Origin: Chloroflexota bacterium
Lineage (GTDB): Bacteria > Chloroflexota > Dehalococcoidia > SM23-28-2 > RBG-16-64-32
Length of the DNA stretch: 7,358 nucleotides
Direction: 5' to 3'
NCBI GenBank assembly: GCA_016190405.1
Contig: JACPQO010000007.1
Span: 1 to 7,358, forward strand
Shown here: positions 1 through 5,279 of the stretch, piece after piece
Layout of the letters: every line of letters starts with the position of its first letter
How positions within the stretch are numbered: position 1 is the first letter of the stretch
The notes under the pieces: model-generated
Told to the model about the DNA's origin: nothing
The model's database searches: none
The model's input: only the letters and a program-made list of their open reading frames with translations
Made by a program: the position numbers and the translations under genes

Positions 1-428
1 AGCTTGTGGAGCGCCTGCTGGAGGGCCACGTAAGCCCCGGTGATGGCCGCCGTGCGGGTGCCCCCGTCCGCCTTGAGGACGTCACAATCGACGACGAAGG
101 TGCGCTCGCCCAGGAGGTCGAGTTGGGCCACGGAGCGCAGGGAGCGGCCGATGAGGCGCTGGATCTCGGAGGTGCGGCCGGAGGTGCGGCTGGTCTCGCG
201 GGGGGTGCGGGTCAGGGTGGAGCGGGGCAGCATGCCGTACTCGGCGGTAATCCAGCCGGAGCCGCTGCCCAGGGCGAAGCGGGGTACGCGGTCCTCCACG
301 CTCACGGCGCAGAGGACGGCCGTGTTGCCCATCTCGATGAGGGCCGAGCCCTCGGCGTGGGCCAGGTAGCCGGGGGTGATGGCGACAGGCCGGAGCTGGT
401 CCGGACGGCGGCCGTCGGAGCGGATCAT
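1..428 (-). CDS. rph: Ribonuclease PH, N-terminal 142 residues (3' end outside window)
   Basis: RNase PH is a phosphate-dependent 3'-5' exoribonuclease that trims the 3' end of tRNA precursors and forms hexameric rings in the cytoplasm. The visible 142 codons match the family from the first residue: [15 protein letters not shown] at the N-terminus, then [20 protein letters not shown] (about 27-46), [13 protein letters not shown] (59-71), [16 protein letters not shown] (83-98) and [20 protein letters not shown] (114-133). The arginine in SGRT (about residue 85) lies in the phosphate-binding region of the family. The family is usually about 240-260 aa, so some 100 C-terminal residues lie beyond position 1. 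The ATG at 428-426 begins the conserved N-terminus, so the start is secure. No Shine-Dalgarno precedes it; a -10 element sits 10 nt upstream, suggesting a very short leader or none. A tRNA-Gly gene lies upstream on the same strand, separated by a repeat-bearing gap. Confidence 0.95.
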   Translation of the reverse strand, partial: MIRSDGRRPDQLRPVAITPGYLAHAEGSALIEMGNTAVLCAVSVEDRVPRFALGSGSGWITAEYGMLPRSTLTRTPRETSRTSGRTSEIQRLIGRSLRSVAQLDLLGERTFVVDCDVLKADGGTRTAAITGAYVALQQALHK

Positions 429-438
429 AGCGGCAGTG

Positions 439-447
439 AGTATAGCA
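439..447 (-). promoter_or_regulatory. Extended -10 promoter of rph
   Basis: On the minus strand the sequence reads TGCTATACT, an extended -10 (TGn plus TATACT; hexamer at 439-444, TG at 446-447). No convincing -35 is seen 16-18 bp upstream, as expected for an extended -10 promoter. Only 10 nt separate the hexamer from the rph ATG (428), so transcription should start within a few bases of the start codon. Confidence 0.6.
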
Positions 448-521
448 CAGGCCAGGAGCCGGGCCAGCGAGGGGCGGCGGCGGGCCGGCCCTCGTCGACG
501 ATTCATGCTCTTGGGACTATC

Positions 522-549
522 GATACCCCACCATGAATGGTGGGGCATC
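522..549. repeat. Inverted repeat (hairpin) in rph-tRNA gap
   Basis: The core CCCCACCAT-GA-ATGGTGGGG (526-545) is perfectly self-complementary around a 2-nt centre. The arms extend to GAT and ATC at 522-524 and 547-549 with one mismatch (A525/C546). As RNA it would realistically be a stem of about 7-11 bp with a loop of about 6 nt. No T-tract follows on either strand, so it is not a canonical intrinsic terminator; a repeat-family palindrome fits better. Confidence 0.7.
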
Positions 550-569
550 AACTCCAATCGATGCCGCAG

Positions 570-595
570 CCCTTCGACTAGGCTCAGGACAGGCT
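570..595. repeat. Dispersed-repeat-like sequence (CCTTCGACTAGGCTCAGGAC type)
   Basis: The stretch CCTTCGACTAGGCTCAGGAC followed by AGGCT resembles a motif I remember recurring in intergenic DNA of many high-GC environmental bacteria, including Chloroflexota (minus-strand form GCCTGTCCTGAGC...GTCGAAGGG). It occurs once here, so its repeat nature rests on recollection, not on copies in the window. Confidence 0.4.
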
Positions 596-794
596 TTCAA
601 GCTGCGGTGGAGACCTACCACCTTCCAAGCATGAATGCACGCAACGCTATCGAGGAAGAGCGGCCCCGCCAACCGTTGTCATTCCAGGTAGCGGCGGGCG
701 TACTCCTTTGGCGACTACCCGAGATTCGGCCCGCCAGCGTTGACGGAGCCCAGCGTCGGCACGAGCCCGCAGGTGGCCCGTCCCAGAAAAGCAA

Positions 795-869
795 TGGAGC
801 GGGCGATGGGAATCGAACCCACGACAGCCTGCTTGGAAGGCAGGCGCTCTACCACTGAGCTACGCCCGC
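795..869 (-). tRNA. tRNA-Gly (anticodon TCC), CCA encoded
   Basis: The minus strand folds into a complete 75-nt tRNA. The acceptor stem is GCGGGCG (869-863) with CGCCCGC (805-799), the discriminator is T (798) and the encoded CCA is at 797-795. The D arm is GCTC-AGTGGTA-GAGC. The anticodon arm is CCTGC-CTTCCAA-GCAGG with anticodon TCC, reading glycine GGA/GGG codons. The variable loop is 5 nt and the T arm is GTGGG-TTCGATT-CCCAT. All stems pair; the only irregularity is one G-T pair in the T stem. A perfect -10 lies just upstream. Confidence 0.98.
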
Positions 870-885
870 TGCCGAAACCACCGCT

Positions 886-891
886 ATTATA
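886..891 (-). promoter_or_regulatory. -10 box of the tRNA-Gly promoter
   Basis: A perfect TATAAT on the minus strand (context GGGTATAATAGCGG) lies 16 nt before the tRNA 5' end, predicting a start near 879 and a 5' leader of about 10 nt. No recognisable -35 occurs at 16-18 bp spacing. It is independent of the response-regulator gene, whose stop is about 40 nt further upstream. Confidence 0.7.
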
Positions 892-933
892 CCCGGATTA
901 GCGCCGACGAGATGGGCCCACGGCCGCTCCCGA

Positions 934-1608
934 TCACGCCAGCCGGTAACCCCTTCGCGGCACGGTCTGGATCAGCTCCCGGCCGGGCGCGGCGATCCGT
1001 ATCTTGGCCCGCAGGTTTCGTACGTGGGAACGCACCAGCTCAGAGGAGCCGGTGCCGGGATAGAACTCCCAGACTTTCTCCAGCAGCTCCTCCCCCGAGG
1101 CGATGGCTCCCTGCCGCTGGGCCAGGTACTCCAGCAAGCGGAACTCCGTGGGGGTGAGCTGCACCTGGACGCCGCTCCCCCTCAGTTCGTGTGTGGCCCG
1201 GTCCAGCTGAAGATCGTCGATCATCACAACGCTTGGCCGCGAGCGGTGTCTGGCCGCCAGGGCGCGCTCCACCGCCTCGCGCACGTCCTTGGCCGCATAC
1301 GGCTTGGTGACCACTTCGTCGAGGTCCGAGTCCAGGGGAAGCGAGCCAGGGAGCCACTGAGCTCCGGCGCTGGCCAGAAAGACGATCGCCAGGGCGCCAT
1401 CGGTGCCGCGCAGCCGCTGGCACAACCACTCCAGGTCTTCACCCAGGGCCGCGTCCACCACCGCCGCATCGACCTTGACCGTGAACAGGCCCCGCATCGC
1501 CGCCTCGGCGGTCGATGCCGTAACCACTTCATAGCCCAGGGTCGCCAGGCTCTTCTGGACCAGCCCCTCGGCGCTGGGATCGTTGGTGATCAGCAGGACC
1601 GCAGGCAT
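934..1608 (-). CDS. OmpR/PhoB-family response regulator with degenerate receiver
   Basis: This 224-aa DNA-binding regulator has an N-terminal receiver domain (about 1-118) and a C-terminal winged-helix domain (about 128-224). The winged helix is clear: LTPTEFRLLEYLAQRQGAI (151-169), an E-x-L-L-E-K-V-W stretch (174-180), VRSHVRNLRAKI (192-203) and the closing TVPRRGYRLA. In the receiver, D52 (VDAAVVDAALG) is the likely phospho-acceptor and K102 (VVTKPY) is kept. The N-terminal acidic pair is reduced to one aspartate (LLITNDP, D10), and the switch Thr/Ser after the fourth strand appears to be alanine (IVFLAS, A79). Phosphorylation may therefore be weak or unnecessary. The ATG at 1608 is chosen because MPAVLLITND is a normal receiver start and a TATAAT box lies 24 nt upstream; longer frames would run through the promoter. 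No sensor kinase is encoded nearby, so the signal and targets are unknown. Confidence 0.92.
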   Translation of the reverse strand: MPAVLLITNDPSAEGLVQKSLATLGYEVVTASTAEAAMRGLFTVKVDAAVVDAALGEDLEWLCQRLRGTDGALAIVFLASAGAQWLPGSLPLDSDLDEVVTKPYAAKDVREAVERALAARHRSRPSVVMIDDLQLDRATHELRGSGVQVQLTPTEFRLLEYLAQRQGAIASGEELLEKVWEFYPGTGSSELVRSHVRNLRAKIRIAAPGRELIQTVPRRGYRLA

Positions 1609-1632
1609 GGTATCAAGTCGTTTGACCTGCCT

Positions 1633-1660
1633 ATTATATGCGATGGCTGCCATGACACAA
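1633..1660 (-). promoter_or_regulatory. Promoter of the response-regulator gene
   Basis: A perfect TATAAT occurs on the minus strand at 1638-1633, with a half-matching -35 (TTGTGT, 1660-1655) at 16-bp spacing. The predicted start near 1626 gives a leader of about 18 nt before the ATG at 1608, with no clear Shine-Dalgarno. The -10 is internally symmetric (TATTATA on the plus strand), so it could also serve divergent transcription. Confidence 0.65.
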
Positions 1661-2203
1661 ACCGGAAAGGGCGGCAAATCGCCGCAGCTACGAATCCTGC
1701 AGGTGCGACTCCTGTGGCCCTTTCTGCTCCTCCTGGCCGCGTTCGTGGTCTTTTTCGAGTTCATCGCCGACGTGGGCGGCAGCGCCGATCCGCTGCGGTC
1801 CCCGCCTCAGTTGCCCACTCCCTCCGCCAGCCCCGCCCCAGGCACGACGCGTCTCCAAGGCGACGCCGTCACCCTGGCGTACGCCACCTCGACTTCTGGG
1901 GCCCTATTCGGTCCCCTCCAGTTCGAACACCAGGTCCCCGTTATCGTAGCGGACGAGGGTCCGCGCGAGATCGTCGGCGTACCAGGCCTTCTGCGTGCGC
2001 CCTCCCGAACGGATCTCCAGCCGCCAGGCCTGGAAAGTGCCCGCTGGCACCGTGACGTTCTCCTTCTCCTTGAGCTTCAGGACCACCGATATCACCTGAG
2101 GCTTGGCCAGCGTGCAGCTCAGGACGTCGGAGTAGCTCGCCTCGTAGTCGGCGGCGAAGGCCAGCGTCCGCCACAGGAAGAGGTCCGACCAGCTGTCGTA
2201 TGA
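1643..2203 (+). CDS. Candidate small membrane-anchored protein (doubtful; 3' part antisense to next gene)
   Basis: I do not recognise this frame, but its N-terminal half looks coding. A basic N-terminus (GKGGKSPQLRILQVR, residues 8-22) is followed by a hydrophobic segment LLWPFLLLLAAFVVFFEFIA (23-42), then a proline/serine-rich stretch (about 49-70), like a single-pass protein with an extracytoplasmic tail. Third codon positions in the first 75 codons are mostly G or C. A TATTAT box (1632-1637) would start transcription almost exactly at the ATG at 1643; ATG 1652 is an alternative. Against it, everything after about 1904 lies antisense to the lipoprotein gene and looks like shadow sequence. 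The gene may be truncated, frameshifted near 1850-1900 (the next plus frame would stop at 1949), or spurious. A sensor remnant paired with the divergent regulator is possible but speculative. Confidence 0.28.
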   Translation: MAAMTQTGKGGKSPQLRILQVRLLWPFLLLLAAFVVFFEFIADVGGSADPLRSPPQLPTPSASPAPGTTRLQGDAVTLAYATSTSGALFGPLQFEHQVPVIVADEGPREIVGVPGLLRAPSRTDLQPPGLESARWHRDVLLLLELQDHRYHLRLGQRAAQDVGVARLVVGGEGQRPPQEEVRPAVV

Positions 2204-2623
2204 ATGGGTCGGCACATCCAGTTCGTCGGCCCGCTGGTCCTTCTCCGACTGTTGCTCCACAAGGACCTTGCCGCTTGCGTACTGCGCCTGGCAGTGACGT
2301 GCCCCCTCAGGTCCATCGATGGTCCGCTCGGCGCTCAGCGGCTCCAGCGTGGCTGCGTCCGCGACCACTGATACATCGTCCGTAAGCTTCTCGTCGGGGA
2401 AAGCGAAGCTTTGCCGGAAGACCAGCGTGTCGCCTTGCGTCTCGATGCGCAGCTCGCCCGTGCCCTTCACGTCGTCGCCATCGAGCAGGCGATAGTGCGC
2501 CGTCTCCGGCGCCATCCAGGGAATCGAGGACACAACTTCGCGGCCCGATAGCACCGCGGTCTCGCCGCCACAGGCGGCCGCCGCCAGCAACAGGGCCAGG
2601 AGTATGCCGAGGCGCTTATGCAC
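1904..2623 (-). CDS. DUF3108-like secreted lipoprotein
   Basis: This 239-aa protein has a lipoprotein-type signal: MHKR, a hydrophobic stretch LGILLALLLAAAA, then Cys18 followed by GG. The lipobox (AAAC) is permissive rather than perfect. The mature part is mostly beta-strand-like with alternating polar and hydrophobic residues, including a YRLLDGDDVKGTGELRIE segment (45-62), a VTVPAGTFQAWRLEIR strand pair and a WYADDLARTLVRYDNGD ending. This layout resembles DUF3108 proteins, whose molecular role is unknown; the family call rests on resemblance. It probably sits outside the cytoplasmic membrane. The start is GTG (2623-2621), 6 nt after the threonine aldolase stop, so the gene is translationally coupled and last in its cluster. 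No terminator is seen downstream. Confidence 0.75.
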   Translation of the reverse strand: MHKRLGILLALLLAAAACGGETAVLSGREVVSSIPWMAPETAHYRLLDGDDVKGTGELRIETQGDTLVFRQSFAFPDEKLTDDVSVVADAATLEPLSAERTIDGPEGARHCQAQYASGKVLVEQQSEKDQRADELDVPTHSYDSWSDLFLWRTLAFAADYEASYSDVLSCTLAKPQVISVVLKLKEKENVTVPAGTFQAWRLEIRSGGRTQKAWYADDLARTLVRYDNGDLVFELEGTE

Positions 2624-2629
2624 GAATGT

Positions 2630-3661
2630 TCAGGCGCCCGCGGCCATGACCGACCGCACGCGGCCTACCGCCTCTTCAACATCCGCCCGCTCGATGCCAT
2701 AGTGGGTCACCATGCGCGCCCGCCCGCCCTCGTCCAGGCAGAGCACGCCCGACTGATTCAGGCGCCGCACCAACTCGCCCAACTGCCAGCCCTGCACGGT
2801 GAAGAACACCAGGTTGGTCTCGGGCGGCGGCGCCAACTCGATCCCGGATATCACTCGGAGACCGGCCGCCAGCACCCTGGCATTCTCATGGTCATCAGCG
2901 AGCCGTTCGACCATGTTCTCCAGGGCGTAGATGCCGGCGGCCGCGATAATCCCCGCCTGGCGCATGCCGCCGCCCAGCATCTTCCGGTAGCGCCGCGCCT
3001 CGGCGATGAAGTCGCGGCTGCCGCAGAGGACGGAGCCGATGGGGCAGCCCAGCCCCTTGCACAGGCTGAAGGAGACCGAATCGGCGTATTGCGCCAGCCG
3101 CGATACGGGTATCCCCAGGGCCACGGCGGCGTTGAACAAGCGGGCGCCGTCCAGGTGAAGGCGCAGGCCATGCCGGCCGGCCAGCTCCCGCACCGCGAGC
3201 ATGTCCGCTTCGGTCAGGACGGTGCCGCCGCAGCGGTTGTGGGTGTTCTCCAGGCAGATCAGCGCCGTGCGCGGGAAATGGACATCGCGATGGCGGATGC
3301 TGGCCGTGACCTGCTCCAGGTCCAGGCGGCCCTTGTCATCGTTGGGCACGGGGCGCAGGCCCAGACCGCCCACGGCGTGGGCGCCGCCCACCTCAAAGTG
3401 CAGGGTGTGCGACTCGTCGCCGACGATGACTTCGTCGCCGCGCCGACAGTGGACCAGCATCGCCACCAAGTTGCTCTGGGTGCCACTGGTGGTCAGGAGC
3501 GCCGCTTCCTTCCCCAGCGTTTCGGCCGCCAGCGATTGCAGACGGTTTACGGTCGGATCATCGCTGAACACGTCGTCGCCCAGCTCGGCGCAGGCGATGG
3601 CCTCGCGCATGGCGGGCGAAGGCAGAGTGACGGTGTCGCTCCGGAGATCGATAACCTTCAT
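2630..3661 (-). CDS. ltaE: Low-specificity L-threonine aldolase
   Basis: This PLP-dependent cytoplasmic enzyme (fold type I) cleaves L-threonine or L-allo-threonine to glycine and acetaldehyde. The 343-aa frame has the family's full length and landmarks: MKVIDLRSDTVTLP at the N-terminus, GDDVFSDDPTVNRLQ (about 28-42), the PLP-phosphate loop TSGTQSNLVA (58-67), the ring-stacking histidine in GDESHT (His85), LHLDGARLFNAA (Asp171 to the pyridine nitrogen, Arg174), and SFSLCKGLGCPIGSVLCG with the Schiff-base lysine Lys202. The ATG at 3661 gives the standard N-terminus; a TTG three codons earlier (3670) is possible but has no better ribosome site. It lies 37 nt after the conserved hypothetical gene and 6 nt before the lipoprotein gene, so the three are probably co-transcribed. 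Glycine supply is the likely role. The low-specificity call is by overall family resemblance; the stereospecificity is not readable here. Confidence 0.94.
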   Translation of the reverse strand: MKVIDLRSDTVTLPSPAMREAIACAELGDDVFSDDPTVNRLQSLAAETLGKEAALLTTSGTQSNLVAMLVHCRRGDEVIVGDESHTLHFEVGGAHAVGGLGLRPVPNDDKGRLDLEQVTASIRHRDVHFPRTALICLENTHNRCGGTVLTEADMLAVRELAGRHGLRLHLDGARLFNAAVALGIPVSRLAQYADSVSFSLCKGLGCPIGSVLCGSRDFIAEARRYRKMLGGGMRQAGIIAAAGIYALENMVERLADDHENARVLAAGLRVISGIELAPPPETNLVFFTVQGWQLGELVRRLNQSGVLCLDEGGRARMVTHYGIERADVEEAVGRVRSVMAAGA

Positions 3662-3698
3662 CGCCGACAAGCGAGGGCGCGCAGTTAGGGCCCCGCGC

Positions 3699-4136
3699 CT
3701 AACTCGAGCGCTCCCAAAGCGATTGGTAGCCCTCGCCGCCGCGGATGGCGGCCAGCACCTCCGCCTTCTCCTGACGGACCAGCTCCTCGTAGACCTGTTG
3801 GCAGCGCTCCGCCATCTGCTCGCCGCCGAGGCTGACCAGCCTGGCCTCGATCTTCGCCCACAGGCCGCAATTGCGGAAAGTATCCATGTGCCGCGGCCAC
3901 ATGAAGGACATGATCTTGTCCGGCAGGGGGAGCCGGGGCCGCATCTTCTTTAGGCTCTTGAAGCGCTCCTCCACGGAGTCAGCCTTGGGAACGATGGCGA
4001 TGATGGGCCCGTCCTGGTCGCTGGTGCGGCTGTCGATGAGCAGCCTCTTGTCCAGGATGGCGAAGCGGACGACCAGGACTTCGGCGCTATCGATGACCCG
4101 CGCCACCTCGTCCATGTCCAGCCCGTACTCGTCCAT
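3699..4136 (-). CDS. Conserved hypothetical protein, 145 aa
   Basis: I cannot assign a function. The protein is soluble, with no signal peptide or membrane segment. It begins with a helix and a strand pair (MDEVARVIDSAEVLVVRFAI, about 8-27; LDKRLLIDSRTSD), continues with GPIIAIVPKADSVEERFKSL (43-62), a distinctive PLPDKIMSFMWPRHMDTF segment (70-87) and a charged C-terminal helix (GEQMAERCQQVYEELVRQEK, 105-124), then GGEGYQSLWER. I recall similar short proteins from Chloroflexota, which is weak support. The start is taken as the ATG at 4136: an in-frame GTG at 4157 lies next to the -10 box, upstream of any possible transcript start. It is first of three genes, followed by threonine aldolase and the lipoprotein. 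Confidence 0.85.
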   Translation of the reverse strand: MDEYGLDMDEVARVIDSAEVLVVRFAILDKRLLIDSRTSDQDGPIIAIVPKADSVEERFKSLKKMRPRLPLPDKIMSFMWPRHMDTFRNCGLWAKIEARLVSLGGEQMAERCQQVYEELVRQEKAEVLAAIRGGEGYQSLWERSS

Positions 4137-4144
4137 ACAGGGAA

Positions 4145-4173
4145 ATTCTACGCGCACCCCTGGGCCCGGTCAA
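4145..4173 (-). promoter_or_regulatory. Near-consensus sigma-70-type promoter, predicted leaderless start
   Basis: On the minus strand, TTGACC (4173-4168) and TAGAAT (4150-4145) are separated by exactly 17 bp, each one base off consensus. The hexamer ends 8 nt before the ATG at 4136, so the transcript should begin at the start codon or 1-2 nt before it. This decides the gene start and separates this cluster from the TrpD2-like gene upstream. Confidence 0.8.
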
Positions 4174-4179
4174 ACGCGT

Positions 4180-4197
4180 CTGCCTGCCATCAGGCAG
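4180..4197. other. Hairpin over the TrpD2-like stop codon (possible weak terminator)
   Basis: CTGCCTG-CCAT-CAGGCAG is a perfect 7-bp stem with a 4-nt loop spanning the stop codon of the gene ending at 4190. The minus-strand sequence downstream (ACGCGTTTGACC) has only three Ts before the next promoter, so termination would be inefficient. It may simply separate the two clusters. Confidence 0.45.
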
Positions 4198-5278
4198 GGC
4201 TGCGGGCGGCCGCGCGGGCCCTCAGCGCCTCCAGTCTGGCGCGCGCCGCCCCCGATTCGATGGCCTCGCGGGCCAGGGCAATGCCTTTCTCGATGCTCGC
4301 TGCCCGCTCGGTGAGGAAAACACGGATCCCGGCGTTGAGCAGCACCAGATCGCGGTAGGGGCCCGGCTCGCCCTCCAGGATGCGTAGCGCTATGGCGGCG
4401 TTGTAAGAGGCGTCGCCGCCGGCCATCTCCTCCTGCGAGGCGGGCTGAAGATCGTACTCCTGCGGATCGATGCGCAGCTCCTCCACCTCGCCGCCCTCCC
4501 AGAGAAGGGCACGGCAGGACCGTGAGGTGGGAGCGTCCTCGTTGCCCTCGATGCCCTGGACGATCATGATCCGCCGGAACCCCATCTCCTGCGCTGCTGC
4601 CAGCATCTTCTCCATGTACGGCAGATGGGTCAGGCCGATGATGCTGTACGACGCCCCGGCCAGGTTGTAGACCTTCTCGATGGTGTGAATGCAACTCCGC
4701 AGCGCTATCTCTTCCCGTAAATCCTTCAAGGCGAACAGCGACGGCACGAATCGCGCCTGGTGCATGTACCCCAGGCCCACTTCGTCGATGCTGGCCTGCA
4801 CTTCTTCCGGCGGCGCATCCGTATCGATCCCCAGCGCCTCTAGCACGTCGCCGATGGGCACGCCGTGCTTGGGCCCCAGGTCCCTCTCGCCATGCATCAC
4901 GACCGGCACGCCGGCCGCCGCCGTCACTATCGACGAAGCCGGGCTCACCACGATGCTCCTCTTGCGGCCGTCGTAGGGGCTGCCGATGTCCAGCAGCCCC
5001 TCGGCCTTCGGCCGGATGCGCACCGACTGGCCGCGGACGGCGTCCGCGAACCCCAGCAGCTCCTCAGGAGACTCCCCCTTAAAGCGCTCCAGGAGCAGGA
5101 AGGCGCCCATCTGGGCCCGCGTCGCCTGCTGGGCCAGGACCAGCTCCATGGCGTCGCGCGCCTCCTCGCGCGTGAGGTCGCGGCAGTTCTTGGGCCCCTG
5201 CCCAATCTCGCGCAGGTAGAAGCGCATCCGCTCGAAGGGCGTATCGTCGCGGGGGCGGTCCTTGGCGTACTGGGTCAT
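4190..5278 (-). CDS. TrpD2/YbiB-like protein (glycosyltransferase family 3 fold)
   Basis: This 362-aa protein has the anthranilate phosphoribosyltransferase fold: a helical N-terminal domain with EIGQGPKNCRDLTREEA (24-40) and QMGAFLLLERFKGESPEELLGF (56-77), then the alpha/beta domain with SPASSIVTAAAGVPVVMHGE (112-131), GVPIGDVLEALGI (139-151) and a YNLAGASYSIIGLTHLPYME stretch (204-223). Real TrpD has a glycine-rich GTGGD PRPP loop; here the matching place reads DIGSPYDG (97-104). The Asp-Glu metal pair region reads GIEGNEDA (242-249). It is therefore unlikely to be the tryptophan enzyme and fits the TrpD2 paralogues, of which E. coli YbiB is reported to bind nucleic acid. The ATG at 5278 follows the siroheme decarboxylase stop by 1 nt (TGACATG), a clear translational coupling. 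No other trp gene is present. The molecular function here is unknown. Confidence 0.88.
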   Translation of the reverse strand: MTQYAKDRPRDDTPFERMRFYLREIGQGPKNCRDLTREEARDAMELVLAQQATRAQMGAFLLLERFKGESPEELLGFADAVRGQSVRIRPKAEGLLDIGSPYDGRKRSIVVSPASSIVTAAAGVPVVMHGERDLGPKHGVPIGDVLEALGIDTDAPPEEVQASIDEVGLGYMHQARFVPSLFALKDLREEIALRSCIHTIEKVYNLAGASYSIIGLTHLPYMEKMLAAAQEMGFRRIMIVQGIEGNEDAPTSRSCRALLWEGGEVEELRIDPQEYDLQPASQEEMAGGDASYNAAIALRILEGEPGPYRDLVLLNAGIRVFLTERAASIEKGIALAREAIESGAARARLEALRARAAARSPA

Positions 5279-5279
5279 G

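Larger units (their letters stand above)
500..640. repeat. Composite intergenic repeat with nested inverted repeats
   Basis: The gap between rph and tRNA-Gly (429-794) has no supportable gene; its left half is repeat-like. ATTCATGCTCTTGG (501-514) recurs inverted as ATTCATGCTTGG on the minus strand (625-636), differing by a 2-nt insertion, so the pair brackets about 110 bp. Inside are a strong hairpin at 522-549, a dispersed-repeat-like stretch at 570-595, and a small hairpin with GGTGG (606-610) against CCACC (618-622). This looks like a small non-autonomous or palindromic repeat element. No target-site duplication or transposase is visible. From 641 to 794 I see nothing recognisable. Confidence 0.45.

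Noticed and set aside
641..794. Possible gene remnant in the right half of the rph-tRNA gap
   Set aside because: On the minus strand the frames are broken by stops and no recognisable domain emerges; nothing supportable was seen.
376..858. Plus-strand frame over the rph-tRNA gap
   Set aside because: It runs through the tRNA-Gly gene and the repeats, and has no recognisable protein features.
1609..1764. 52-residue N-terminal extension of the response regulator
   Set aside because: It would translate through the TATAAT box at 1633-1638. It is basic and unlike any receiver N-terminus, and MPAVLLITND at 1608 is a normal start.
2618..3688. Long plus-strand frame opposite threonine aldolase
   Set aside because: It is antisense to a full-length enzyme with every catalytic landmark. 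Its translation is rich in His, Gln, Arg and Ala without domain-like structure, typical of a high-GC shadow.
3684..3703. Hairpin GTTAGG...CCTAAC at the stop of the 145-aa gene as a terminator
   Set aside because: The stem is only 6 bp with an 8-nt loop and no T-tract, and the next gene starts 37 nt away on the same strand.
4137..4157. GTG start 7 codons upstream for the 145-aa protein
   Set aside because: The GTG lies within the promoter spacer next to the -10 hexamer, so it would not be in the transcript.
4190..5278. trpD, anthranilate phosphoribosyltransferase of tryptophan synthesis
   Set aside because: The GTGGD phosphate loop is absent and there is no other trp gene nearby; TrpD2/YbiB-like is the safer call.
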